Origin: Weissella minor
GTDB lineage: Bacteria; Bacillota; Bacilli; Lactobacillales; Lactobacillaceae
Reading direction: 5' to 3'
NCBI RefSeq assembly: GCF_001437425.1
Contig: NZ_JQCD01000029.1
Span: 1-46,728 of the forward strand
DNA length: 46,728 nt
Translations under genes and position numbers: made by a program
The notes under the pieces: model-generated
The model's input: the letters and a program-made list of their open reading frames with translations, nothing else
Told to the model about the DNA's origin: nothing
Database searches by the model: none
Part shown: in pieces, positions 8,628 to 15,928 of the stretch
Numbering within the stretch: the stretch's first letter is position 1
Layout of the letters: each line of letters begins with the position of its first letter

Positions 8628-8656
8628 TTGACAGTCACTTAGCTAAAGTGTAATAT
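8628..8656 (+). promoter_or_regulatory. Strong promoter of the tRNA cluster
   Basis: Consensus TTGACA (8628-8633), 17-base spacer, TAATAT (8651-8656). The predicted start is within about 8 bases of the first tRNA-like unit. Confidence 0.8.
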
Positions 8657-8670
8657 ATATTATTGTTGAT

Positions 8671-8763
8671 GGAGGGTTACCCAAGTCTGGTTTAAGGGAA
8701 CGATTTCTTTTGAGATTGTAGGTCGGGAAACCGGCGCGTGTGGTTCAAATCCCACACCCTCCT
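8671..8763 (+). pseudogene. Degenerate tRNA-Ser-like unit
   Basis: 93 bases closely matching the intact tRNA-Ser at 8852. The acceptor stem is perfect (GGAGGGT/ACCCTCC) and the D arm and long variable arm are the same. Two regions are abnormal. The segment between the D arm and the variable arm is 20 bases instead of 18 and folds as an eight-pair stem with a TTTT loop, so no normal seven-base anticodon loop forms. The T-arm 5' strand, GTGTGG, has an extra T that bulges the stem. It is the first unit behind a consensus promoter, so it is likely transcribed. I call it a pseudo-tRNA, but a non-decoding role cannot be excluded. Confidence 0.65.
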
Positions 8764-8772
8764 TTTTATTAT

Positions 8773-8846
<74 letters not shown>

Positions 8847-8851
8847 TTTAT

Positions 8852-8941
8852 GGAGAATTACCCAAGTCTGGCTGAAGGGAACGGTCTTGAAAACCGTCAG
8901 GTCGGGAAACCGGCGCGTGGGTTCGAATCCCACATTCTCCT
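8852..8941 (+). tRNA. tRNA-Ser (TGA anticodon)
   Basis: 90-base class II tRNA with acceptor GGAGAAT/ATTCTCC. The anticodon stem ACGGT/ACCGT encloses CTTGAAA, giving anticodon TGA. Variable arm GTCGG-GAAA-CCGGC, T arm GTGGG/CCCAC. All stems pair normally. Last gene of the cluster, followed by a terminator. Confidence 0.95.
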
Positions 8942-8949
8942 TAATTGAT

Positions 8950-8985
8950 AACCGTGTCCTGCTTTTGGTAGGGTGCGGTTTTTTT
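8950..8985 (+). terminator. Terminator of the tRNA cluster
   Basis: 11-bp stem AACCGTGTCCT/AGGGTGCGGTT with G-T pairs and a T7 tail. Confidence 0.8.
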
Positions 8986-9014
8986 AATTATTCAGAAATT
9001 TGAGGTAGACGTCC

Positions 9015-10589
9015 ATGCGACAAATACATTATACGTGGTTTGCAATTTTGGCATTTCTAGTAGCATTGGGTTCAGCCTTACTCATGCCCGTTTTATGGGG
9101 GTGGGATGTCGCTGTCTCGCTTAATCAACCAGACATCTTAATTTATTTATTGCTTGGTGCCGGGGGCATTGTGTTGCTCGCTGATTTATTGATGGCGTGG
9201 CAAGCATTTATGCATCAGAGAAAACAAGGTTATTCAAGTCTATGGGTGCCAATTCTCGGACAGACGTCCCTATATTTGCTGACCATTTGGGTTTACTTTG
9301 TGCCGATCCATGCGAATGCATTACGGACATTAACATTACCAATCACAATGTTAGGCATTGGCTTATTATTTTTAACCCTTAACTGGAGTCAAAAAGCGGA
9401 AAGACAAGCTCCGGCTTCACCCGCAATGTATAAGTCAGCACGTCGTTTATCATGGTTGAGTGTTATTTTGGCCGCCTATGGACTTTTGTTCTTTGGTATT
9501 ACCTGGGATTGGCAAATTGGATTAGTCGTTGCAACAGCATCACTCTTAATCATTGATCCACGATGGCCATTGATTGTGGCAGCACAGCGCCGGTTTGAAG
9601 CAATTGACCGTTTGAAAGAATCAGATGTCAAGATACATCATCCTGAAGTGCTTGATCATGTAAAGGAAATCAAACAGGCATTGATGGAGAAGACAGGTGT
9701 GCTAACCAGCCCACAATTGACCGTATATAATGTTTATAGTATTAATGATGAGTATAGTGACCAAGATGTTCTAGCCATTATGGCTGGATTGGAGCAAGAA
9801 ATTGGTGGTCCCTATGCCCAAGCCATGTTAACTTATAGTCAAAGTCAGGGTGTATACCCAACACAAGCAACTGATGCTTCATATTTACCATTAGTTGGTG
9901 TTAAGGGCTCAGTCCAGGGTGCTGATTACGAACTTGTGTCAGCAACATATGCGACACGAAACCAATATGAATTTAAGCGTCAATGGTTGAATGAAATCGT
10001 TGAATTAGGAAATTCAGTGAGTTTGTTAATCCAGGATAAGCGGGCAATTGGGGTTGTCGCTTTTGGGGCACCGTTGATTCGTTCTTTGACGGATACAGAT
10101 AAATTCTTTGTTGGTGAAAAAATTAGTACGAAAATTGCAAGTAGTGATACAAAGGGATCATTGATTCGCGTTCAAGAAATGATGCAAAGCCTTGAAGAAA
10201 GTAAAGGTGGCTTAGCGGTTAATGAGAAGGTTCGTTGGCAAAAGCAATGGGCTTTAGAAGCACCAGCCGTTTTGGTCACAAATCAGCCGGTACCAACTGA
10301 TGTAAAGCCAGAGTTGGTGGTTAGTTTTCTTGACCAACCAGCAGAAGTCGATATCACAATCACGAAATTAAGTGAAATTAAAGATATCTGGCAAACAGCC
10401 AAAAAATTAAATCAAATTGATCATGGCAGTTTAGTGCTTTGGCAAACGGTTTTGATTATTTTGATTGTGTTGGCTGCAGGTCTAGAAATTTTTATTAACA
10501 TGACGAATTCTATGATTCTGTTTGTACCAATATTTACCATTTTTGTGCGTGCGTTAATTACAACCGTTTTGAAATATTGGTTAAAATAA
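9015..10589 (+). CDS. P1B-ATPase-like membrane pseudoenzyme, 524 aa
   Basis: The protein lines up with the second half of the neighbouring CopB but lacks every catalytic signature. About six membrane segments (near 8-26, 41-62, 80-98, 104-122, 145-163, 165-180) precede LLIIDPRWP (177-185), where CopB has LIIACPHAL. ALMEKTGVLT (222-231) stands where CopB has VLMDKTGTLT, so the phosphorylated Asp is Glu225. HP is GP (265-266). Weaker N- and P-domain similarity continues (GNSVSLLIQ against GYSVSFVLI), but TGDN and GDGxND are absent. No actuator domain with TGES is visible. Two C-terminal membrane segments close it. The frame is open and has a GAGG site nine bases before ATG, so the gene appears maintained rather than decaying. 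Function unknown; a regulatory or binding role is inference. Confidence 0.8.
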   Translation: MRQIHYTWFAILAFLVALGSALLMPVLWGWDVAVSLNQPDILIYLLLGAGGIVLLADLLMAWQAFMHQRKQGYSSLWVPILGQTSLYLLTIWVYFVPIHANALRTLTLPITMLGIGLLFLTLNWSQKAERQAPASPAMYKSARRLSWLSVILAAYGLLFFGITWDWQIGLVVATASLLIIDPRWPLIVAAQRRFEAIDRLKESDVKIHHPEVLDHVKEIKQALMEKTGVLTSPQLTVYNVYSINDEYSDQDVLAIMAGLEQEIGGPYAQAMLTYSQSQGVYPTQATDASYLPLVGVKGSVQGADYELVSATYATRNQYEFKRQWLNEIVELGNSVSLLIQDKRAIGVVAFGAPLIRSLTDTDKFFVGEKISTKIASSDTKGSLIRVQEMMQSLEESKGGLAVNEKVRWQKQWALEAPAVLVTNQPVPTDVKPELVVSFLDQPAEVDITITKLSEIKDIWQTAKKLNQIDHGSLVLWQTVLIILIVLAAGLEIFINMTNSMILFVPIFTIFVRALITTVLKYWLK

Positions 10590-10601
10590 ATTAAAAATGA
10601 G

Positions 10602-10632
10602 GACTGATTTCACTTGTGAAATCAGTCTTTTT
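10602..10632 (+). terminator. Terminator of the ATPase-like gene
   Basis: Perfect 12-bp stem GACTGATTTCAC/GTGAAATCAGTC, two-base loop, T6 tail. Confidence 0.93.
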
Positions 10633-10646
10633 TACATGGTTAATAC

Positions 10647-10687
10647 CTGTCAGTTTAATTGACAGAAAGCGCTTGAGAGACTAAAAT
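10647..10687 (+). promoter_or_regulatory. rny promoter with inverted repeat over the -35
   Basis: TTGACA (10659-10664), 17-base spacer, TAAAAT (10682-10687). The -35 lies inside an inverted repeat CTGTCA-N7-TGACAG (10647-10665), a plausible operator. Confidence 0.7.
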
Positions 10688-10755
10688 AATACTAGTGCAC
10701 ATGCACAGATTAAACTATGATCAGGACTTCCTGTGAAATAGACGGGAGATATGAG

Positions 10756-12318
10756 ATGAGTATTATTTTAATAATTCTTGTGTCGCTTGTCGCAATCGTA
10801 ATTGGGGGCGGATGTGGTTATAAGTATGCTGAGAGTAAAATCAATCAGCATCTCACAGAAGCTCATAAAAATGCAACAGACATTACGCATCAAGCTGAAA
10901 TTAAGGCAGAACAAGCTAAGAAATCTGCCATTGTTGAAGCACGTGATGAAAGCCAACGTTACCAAGATCGTATCGAAAATGAACTACAACAACGCCGTGG
11001 CGAAGTTAAAGCTCAAGAAGATCGTGTGGTAAGTCGTGAGTCTGTATTGGATCGAAAGGATGCTTCTTTACAAAAGCGTGAAGAAGTTATCGCAGAGAAG
11101 GAAAAGAAACTAGACCAGCAACGTCAGAGCGTCAATGATAAGATGCAACGGGCGGATGCATTACTTGATGCACGCGAAGACAAATTGGTGGAAGTTGCAC
11201 AACTTTCACGTGACGATGCTAAATCACAAATTTTGGCAGAGACAAAAGAAGGTTTGATTTCAGAGCGTGCTGTGATGATTAAGGAAAGCGATGCCCAAGC
11301 ATCAGCTGAAGCGGATAAGCGTGCCAAGAGTTTGGTCGTTGATGCGATTCAGCGTTCAGCAGCCGACATGGTTGCTGAATCTACGGTGTCAGTGGTGAGC
11401 TTACCAAACGATGATATGAAGGGTCGTATTATTGGTCGTGAAGGCCGTAATATTCGTGCACTTGAAACAGTGACTGGAATCGATGTGATTATCGATGATA
11501 CACCAGAAGCGGTCGTTTTGAGTGGATATGATCCAATTCGTCGTGAAATCGCCAAAAATGCTTTGGAGAAGTTAATTGCGGACGGACGTATTCATCCAGC
11601 TCGAATTGAAGAGATGGTTGAGAAGTCACGTAAGGAAATGGATGAACATATTCGTGAAGTCGGAGAACAAGCAGTCTTTGATCTTGGTATTCACAATATG
11701 CATCCAGACTTAGTCAAAACAGTTGGTCGTCTAAATTATCGTACAAGTTACGGTCAAAATGTTCTTGTCCATTCAATCGAGGTTGCAAAACTAACTGGTC
11801 TGTTGGCGGCTGAGTTAGGTGAAGATGTTACGCTTGCTAAGCGCGCAGGGTTACTCCACGATATTGGTAAGGCAGTGGATCACGATGTGGATGGTTCACA
11901 CGTTGAATTAGGAGTAGAGATTGCTTCTAAGTATCATGAACGTGATGAAGTTGTGAATGCGATTGCATCACACCACGGTGATGTCGAACCAGAAAGTGTA
12001 ATTGCGGAACTTGTAGCGGCGGCAGATTCTATTTCTGCTGCACGTCCAGGAGCCCGTTCTGAATCTCTTGAAAATTATGTACAACGTTTGAAGCAATTGG
12101 AAGCAATTGCTAATGGCTTTAGTGGTGTTGAAAAATCATTTGCCATCCAAGCTGGACGTGAAGTACGTGTTGTTGTTGAACCAGCTGTTATCTCTGATTT
12201 GGAAGCAACAGTTTTGTCACACGACATTGCTCAAGAAATTGAAAAAGAACTGGATTACCCAGGACATATTAAAGTTACAGTTATTCGTGAATCACGCTCA
12301 GTGGAGTACGCTAAATAA
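10756..12318 (+). CDS. rny: Ribonuclease Y
   Basis: RNase Y is the membrane-anchored endoribonuclease that starts mRNA decay in many Firmicutes. The 520 residues show an N-terminal membrane helix (3-23), a long charged coiled coil (about 25-190), a KH domain ([15 protein letters not shown] from about 221), and an HD domain (from about 334; HDIGKAVDH near 367). ATG 10756 has GGGAGA six bases upstream; upstream in-frame ATGs lack a site. Length is normal. Monocistronic, with a consensus promoter and a terminator. Confidence 0.97.
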   Translation: MSIILIILVSLVAIVIGGGCGYKYAESKINQHLTEAHKNATDITHQAEIKAEQAKKSAIVEARDESQRYQDRIENELQQRRGEVKAQEDRVVSRESVLDRKDASLQKREEVIAEKEKKLDQQRQSVNDKMQRADALLDAREDKLVEVAQLSRDDAKSQILAETKEGLISERAVMIKESDAQASAEADKRAKSLVVDAIQRSAADMVAESTVSVVSLPNDDMKGRIIGREGRNIRALETVTGIDVIIDDTPEAVVLSGYDPIRREIAKNALEKLIADGRIHPARIEEMVEKSRKEMDEHIREVGEQAVFDLGIHNMHPDLVKTVGRLNYRTSYGQNVLVHSIEVAKLTGLLAAELGEDVTLAKRAGLLHDIGKAVDHDVDGSHVELGVEIASKYHERDEVVNAIASHHGDVEPESVIAELVAAADSISAARPGARSESLENYVQRLKQLEAIANGFSGVEKSFAIQAGREVRVVVEPAVISDLEATVLSHDIAQEIEKELDYPGHIKVTVIRESRSVEYAK

Positions 12319-12324
12319 ATGTAT

Positions 12325-12359
12325 TAAAAAACACATTCAAATTGGATGTGTTTTTTTTT
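12325..12359 (+). terminator. rny terminator
   Basis: A-tract, stem ACACATTC/GGATGTGT (12331-12338 and 12344-12351), and a T9 tail. Confidence 0.85.
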
Positions 12360-12390
12360 GTCCCAAAAGGCAAGTTGATTTCGTTAGTAT

Positions 12391-12406
12391 GTTGTACGCG
12401 TACAAC
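12391..12406 (+). promoter_or_regulatory. 16-bp perfect palindrome, candidate operator
   Basis: GTTGTACGCGTACAAC is a perfect 16-bp palindrome located 26 bases before the start of a two-gene unit, between the rny terminator and the ribosome binding site. It is short for a terminator and has no T tail, so a protein-binding site is more likely. No standard -35/-10 pair with good spacing is clear around it. Confidence 0.55.
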
Positions 12407-12431
12407 AATATTAAAAGGATGGATGAAATCA

Positions 12432-12659
12432 ATGAAATTAAAGCAACCTGCTGCAGTCATGCGTGTTCAATATATTGGATCAAACAATAGTTTGGATGCT
12501 ACCAATACTGAGTTAGTGGAACCAGTCGTACGGCGAGTATTTGCACGTCCGAATACAAGTTCTGATGAATTACATAATTTGGGACGGATTTTTGAACAGC
12601 TTGGACAAGAGCGATATGTCCATCAAATTGTGACCACGAAGCAATATTTAGTTAAATAA
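12432..12659 (+). CDS. Hypothetical protein, 75 aa
   Basis: Small soluble protein of unknown function. It is basic at the N terminus (MKLKQPAAVMRVQYIG) and has a central segment, TELVEPVVRRVFAR. I chose ATG 12432 because AAGGATGG at 12415-12422 gives normal spacing; ATG 12423 would sit too close. The stop lies ten bases before the next small gene, so they form an operon. The pairing of two small proteins recalls the adjacent DUF1659/DUF2922 pairs of Bacillales, but similarity of this member is not clear to me. Confidence 0.65.
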   Translation: MKLKQPAAVMRVQYIGSNNSLDATNTELVEPVVRRVFARPNTSSDELHNLGRIFEQLGQERYVHQIVTTKQYLVK

Positions 12660-12669
12660 GGAGATGTGT

Positions 12670-12912
12670 ATGCAATATTTAAATATTCACTTTACGATTG
12701 GTCCAGACAATGCTAAGAAGATAGTGACGTGGAAATTAAAGAATGTCACAGCACATCCAGCCCCTGAGAAAGTCAAAGAGGCATTGCGGATGTTAGCAAA
12801 GTGTCAATGGATTACCGACAGTAAGGGCGTCATGCTATGGCCCGATGTTACACAAGTTTCAGCTGAGTATATTAGTACACAGGCATCAGAGCCTGTTAAA
12901 TTTGAAGTGTAA
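12670..12912 (+). CDS. Small protein, possible DUF2922 family
   Basis: An 80-residue protein (MQYLNIHFTIGP). An N-terminal beta-strand-like segment, a conserved-looking helix (EKVKEALRMLAKCQWI), and a C-terminal strand pair (VTQVSAEYIST) give a pattern like DUF2922 small proteins. That assignment comes from pattern memory only. ATG 12670 is six bases after AAGGAG (12658-12663); ATG 12664 would touch the site. Second gene of a pair with 12432-12659. Confidence 0.65.
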   Translation: MQYLNIHFTIGPDNAKKIVTWKLKNVTAHPAPEKVKEALRMLAKCQWITDSKGVMLWPDVTQVSAEYISTQASEPVKFEV

Positions 12913-12983
12913 CTTTTTTTGACATCGATGTGCAAATTTGAATTGGTGTGTTTTTTCTCACTAAATTAAGATATAATAGAGTT

Positions 12984-13075
12984 ATTCAAAATGTTGTAGA
13001 GTTAATTATAAAAAAATTATTTGAGACATCTGCAAGATAAAAAAGGACCTCCATTCGCGCTGGAGGTCTTTTTTT
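12984..13075 (+). ncRNA. Candidate small RNA or attenuated leader
   Basis: This 232-base gap holds a TATAAT (12972-12977) followed about 70 bases later by a strong intrinsic terminator, with no reading frame between. It would yield a transcript of roughly 90 bases. The -35 region is weak (TGTTTT at 17 bases). It could equally be a terminated leader of the sigma-factor gene at 13145 or read-through termination for the upstream pair. Confidence 0.35.
13046..13075 (+). terminator. Intrinsic terminator before the sigma-factor gene
   Basis: Perfect 8-bp stem GACCTCCA/TGGAGGTC (13046-13053, 13061-13068) with a T7 tail. Confidence 0.88.
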
Positions 13076-13144
13076 ATGACCAAAATGAGTCAGATGCATC
13101 GGTAGAGGTCTGACAAAATTGAAATATGAGGGCGGTAGAATTTA

Positions 13145-13594
13145 ATGACGGAATTAGTTGCTTTTAAACCATTAGTTGGGGGTGTTTTAAAAGTAAACGG
13201 TTTGACCCGAAGTCATCCCCAGTATGATGATTACTTTCAAGAATTAATGTTAATCTTATGGGAAAGATCGGCGAACGAACCAGATTTGGCACCGACACAT
13301 AACACACAGTTATTTCGTTTTCTTTTGTGGCGGTTAAAAGATATGCAACGTAAGGAATGGTTACAGCAATCACGATGTCAGTTAAAGCAAGAGGTTGATG
13401 CTGGATTTTGTGAAGATGTTTATATGGGGATGTGGTATGCATTAAAACAGCAATTACCACTTTCCTTACAACCAATTTATCAACATGTGTTAGATTATCC
13501 AGATCTAACTTTGCAAGCGCGTAGTCGCCAATTAGCGGTGAATCGCAAGACTTTACGGCGCAGACTAGATATGATTGGCCGGTATATCAAATAA
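13145..13594 (+). CDS. ComX/SigH-like competence-type sigma factor
   Basis: A 149-residue small sigma-70-family protein. Region 2 is recognisable at about 27-45 (YDDYFQELMLILWE), and a helix-turn-helix suited to region 4 lies at the C terminus (about 117-147, LTLQARSRQLAVNRKTLRRRL). Lactobacilli carry such orphan sigma factors that switch on com genes, and comFA/comFC and a prepilin peptidase lie in the same window, which supports a competence role. GAGGGCGG is about ten bases before ATG. Regulation is not visible, except that an intrinsic terminator lies 70 bases upstream. ECF-type sigma is the main alternative. Confidence 0.78.
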   Translation: MTELVAFKPLVGGVLKVNGLTRSHPQYDDYFQELMLILWERSANEPDLAPTHNTQLFRFLLWRLKDMQRKEWLQQSRCQLKQEVDAGFCEDVYMGMWYALKQQLPLSLQPIYQHVLDYPDLTLQARSRQLAVNRKTLRRRLDMIGRYIK

Positions 13595-13637
13595 AAAAAG
13601 GTGTGAGATGTGTGTAAACACATTTCACGCCCTTTTT
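13593..13637. terminator. Bidirectional terminator between the sigma gene and guaC
   Basis: A long imperfect stem, GGTGTGAGATGTGT with ACACATTTCACGCC, is flanked by A and T runs, so it can end both converging transcripts. Confidence 0.8.
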
Positions 13638-13641
13638 GTTT

Positions 13642-14628
13642 TTAACGATTATCACCATTTGTAATGGTATTACGAACAATCACTGAGTCGACCTTTGTTA
13701 AATCATGCAAATCACGGCCACCGGCATAAGAGATGGCAGATTGTAGATCTTCTTGCATTTCACGCAAAGTTGAATAGATGCTACCACGGAGTGGCACGAG
13801 CAACTTCTTACCTTCAACGTTACGGTATTCACCCTTTTGGAATTGTGAGGCTGAACCGAAGTAAGTTTTATACTTGGCGCCATCCATTTCGATGACGTCA
13901 CCAGGGCCTTCTTCATGACCGGCAAATAATGAACCAATCATCACCATGTCAGCACCAAATGCGATTGATTTTGCAATGTCACCATTGTAACGAATGCCAC
14001 CGTCAGCAACGATTAGTTTCGTGGCAACTTCGGCACATTGTTGAATGGCAGCTAATTGCCAACCACCAGTACCAAATCCAGTCTTTAACTTTGTGATACA
14101 AGCCATTCCAGGGCCAACACCAACTTTGGTTGCATCGGCACCAGCTTCTTCAAGTGCAGTCACAGCATCTGGTGTTGCAACATTTCCGGCAATCACAAAA
14201 GTATCTGGCAACTTAGACTTAAGGTACTTAATCATGTCAATGACCGTATCGCTGTAACCGTGCGCAATGTCGATTGTGACATATTCTGGTACTAAGTTAT
14301 CGGCAACTAGTTGGTCAATAAAGTCGTATTCAGCATCCTTAACACCCACTGAAATTGAAGCAAAGGTATTAGCCGCATGGGCATCTTTAATGAATTGCGC
14401 GCGTGTTTCAGGTTCAAAACGGTGCATCACATAGAAATAGTCGGCTTGACCTAGTTCAATGGCCAATTGTTCGTTAATGACCGTTTGCATGTTAGCTGGC
14501 ATCACGGGCAATTTAAAAGTATGTGGACCGAAGGTGATTGATGTATCAGCTTCATGGCGACTTTTAAGGATACACTTCTTAGGAATTAATTGAATGTCTT
14601 CGTAATCGAAAAGATTTGACTCTGGCAT
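13642..14628 (-). CDS. guaC: GMP reductase
   Basis: GuaC reductively deaminates GMP to IMP with NADPH, balancing the purine pools. The 328-residue TIM-barrel protein has the IMPDH/GMPR family loop GPGMACITK with the catalytic Cys177, followed by the GFGTGGW phosphate-binding region, and lacks the CBS domains of IMP dehydrogenase. The start has GAGGTGC about seven bases before ATG on the minus strand. Transcribed alone from a promoter that carries two CGAAC boxes resembling PurR sites, in line with PurR control of this gene in Bacillus. Length is normal. Confidence 0.96.
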   Translation of the reverse strand: MPESNLFDYEDIQLIPKKCILKSRHEADTSITFGPHTFKLPVMPANMQTVINEQLAIELGQADYFYVMHRFEPETRAQFIKDAHAANTFASISVGVKDAEYDFIDQLVADNLVPEYVTIDIAHGYSDTVIDMIKYLKSKLPDTFVIAGNVATPDAVTALEEAGADATKVGVGPGMACITKLKTGFGTGGWQLAAIQQCAEVATKLIVADGGIRYNGDIAKSIAFGADMVMIGSLFAGHEEGPGDVIEMDGAKYKTYFGSASQFQKGEYRNVEGKKLLVPLRGSIYSTLREMQEDLQSAISYAGGRDLHDLTKVDSVIVRNTITNGDNR

Positions 14629-14645
14629 AATGTAAGCACCTCATT

Positions 14646-14712
14646 AATGTTCGTGTTTTGTATTGTTTTGTTTTATTTAACCCAACAGTTAATGATTATA
14701 AACGAACTTTAT
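14646..14712. promoter_or_regulatory. Two PurBox-like CGAAC sites
   Basis: One copy, CGAACTTT (14703-14710, plus strand), is in the promoter spacer. A second, CGAACATT on the minus strand (14653-14646), is in the leader. Both fit the CGAACWWT core of Firmicutes PurR boxes. Their spacing is wider than the classical tandem arrangement, so functional pairing is uncertain. Confidence 0.45.
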
Positions 14713-14723
14713 TGAAAATACAA
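14695..14723 (-). promoter_or_regulatory. guaC promoter
   Basis: On the minus strand, TTGTAT (14723-14718), 17-base spacer, TATAAT (14700-14695). The PurBox-like AACGAACTTTAT (14701-14712, plus strand) sits between -35 and -10. Confidence 0.7.
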
Positions 14724-14781
14724 ATAAAAAATTCAGGATAAACCAAACGGACGCTGAAAGTTTTATCTTCAGGCATGGGTC

Positions 14782-14790
14782 TGGTATAAT
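14782..14790 (+). promoter_or_regulatory. ssrA extended -10 promoter
   Basis: TGGTATAAT gives a perfect extended -10 about 15 bases before the tmRNA 5' end. The -35 (TTTATC at 17 bases) is poor, as is usual with an extended -10. Confidence 0.7.
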
Positions 14791-14804
14791 AGTAAGAATA
14801 GTTC

Positions 14805-15164
14805 GGGGTCGTTACGGAATCGACTGGTATTGTTCGAGCTAGTATGGCGCTTAGGGGTTGTGTCCCTATAATCCACTCAGATGAATTAACTGCAAAAAAT
14901 TCAAATAACTACGCTGTCGCTGCCTAAAAACCAGCACACGTGATCATCTTTAATTGTGATTGCCGATTATTTGATGGTTTAATAAATTAGTAATCTGCGC
15001 CAGTTGCTCTCCGCTTGGGGGTGGCTGGAAGAGGATAATCAAGCTAGCAGTCTGATCGCCTTGTGTTACGGCGTGCAGCCTGTGAATTTCAAATGGTAAT
15101 ACTATGAGCGTAGATGTATTAGTGGCGAGATAGTAGGACAGGGGTTCAACTCCCCTCGGCTCCA
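14805..15164 (+). ncRNA. ssrA: tmRNA
   Basis: Transfer-messenger RNA, which rescues stalled ribosomes and tags the nascent chain for proteolysis. The 5' GGGGTCG pairs with the 3' CGGCTCC plus discriminator A. The T arm is GGGGTTCAACTCCCC. The tag frame at 14892-14927 starts at GCA and encodes AKNSNNYAVAA followed by TAA. Pseudoknot sequence fills the 200 bases after the tag. Length of 360 is normal. The CCA end is not encoded. Confidence 0.97.
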
Positions 15165-15197
15165 TCTGTAGGATTTTGGTCAAAATCAAGTCCAAAA

Positions 15198-15250
15198 TAA
15201 AACCAGTATAAACCTTGTTATAACAGGTTTTATACTGGTTTTTGTTTTTT
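15198..15250 (+). terminator. ssrA terminator
   Basis: Long stem CCAGTATAAACCT with AGGTTTTATACTGG (one bulge), A-rich before and T-rich after. Confidence 0.9.
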
Positions 15251-15325
15251 TAAAGACGCGGGATTTCTCGGTGAAATTCGCTTTTTTTGAAATATTTGTC
15301 ACTATATGTCTTTAAATATTGGTGC

Positions 15326-15331
15326 TATACT
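15326..15331 (+). promoter_or_regulatory. Extended -10 before small membrane protein pair
   Basis: TGCTATACT (TG at 15323-15324, TATACT 15326-15331). The same GGTGCTATACT string occurs at the butA promoter. No -35 with 16-18 spacing. Confidence 0.5.
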
Positions 15332-15407
15332 CAGTAACAAAGTTAAACAAGATATGTATATTTTTACGATATGCATTTAGTATTTATGTAAAAGAGGATA
15401 TTAAAAA

Positions 15408-15605
15408 ATGGAAGATTTAGTGAGCTTTTTGTTAACTGTCTTTGGAATTGTGCAATTTTTTGTATTTAAAAAATCATTCAATGTCATTTCTAAGAATCAA
15501 AAAATCATGGTCATTGTCATTTTCGTCTTGGCAATTCTAACAATCATATTTGGAATTCCTGATCTCATTCGTGGCTTTCAAGCTAATATAGCCGAGAACC
15601 ACTAA
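15408..15605 (+). CDS. Small two-helix membrane protein, 65 aa
   Basis: Unknown function. Residues 3-20 and 33-53 are hydrophobic, joined by a basic loop (FKKSFNVISKNQK). AGAGGA precedes ATG at normal spacing. The next gene encodes a similar small protein with the same helix-basic loop-helix plan, so the two look like a tandem pair. There is no signal for bacteriocin leader processing (no double Gly). Confidence 0.65.
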   Translation: MEDLVSFLLTVFGIVQFFVFKKSFNVISKNQKIMVIVIFVLAILTIIFGIPDLIRGFQANIAENH

Positions 15606-15648
15606 TTAATTTTGATGATGTTTAACTGTTGAATTAAGGAGAACACCC

Positions 15649-15834
15649 GTGGTTATTTTATTATATATCGGATGTAGTTTATTAGTTGGGGCAGGGATTG
15701 TCTTCGTCGCAAAGAGAAGCTTTTATATTGATCCGAAAACCAATTTCCAAAAGGTTTTATTTTATCTAGTTATCTTTATAAGTGCCTTTTTTATTATGAG
15801 TGGCTTCTTCCCAACGTTATTTAATTTTAAATAG
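15649..15834 (+). CDS. Small two-helix membrane protein, 61 aa, GTG start
   Basis: Residues 2-21 and 35-56 are hydrophobic, separated by AKRSFYIDPKTNFQK. The GTG start is well supported by AAGGAG (15636-15641) seven bases upstream; no better ATG exists. The second member of the pair with 15408-15605, 43 bases downstream of it. The shared K-[KR]-S-F loop motif suggests paralogy, although identity is low. Function not recognised. Confidence 0.6.
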   Translation: MVILLYIGCSLLVGAGIVFVAKRSFYIDPKTNFQKVLFYLVIFISAFFIMSGFFPTLFNFK

Positions 15835-15843
15835 CAATTCAAA

Positions 15844-15881
15844 AAACTTGTATGTCTTAGTGAGACGTGCAAGTTTTTTTG
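15844..15881 (+). terminator. Terminator of the small membrane protein pair
   Basis: Stem ACTTGTATGTCT/AGACGTGCAAGT between A6 and T7 runs. Confidence 0.85.
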
Positions 15882-15928
15882 ACAATGTTATGATGAAGAT
15901 ATTAATTGCAGGAGAGGAGCATGGCTAT

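Noticed and set aside
13164-13475. Long minus-strand frame opposite the sigma gene
   Set aside because: It is antisense to a well-supported gene, lacks a ribosome binding site, and has no recognisable domain.
15800-15928. N-terminal extension of the GNAT protein
   Set aside because: It would be translated through the preceding intrinsic terminator; the GAGGAG site supports 15929.
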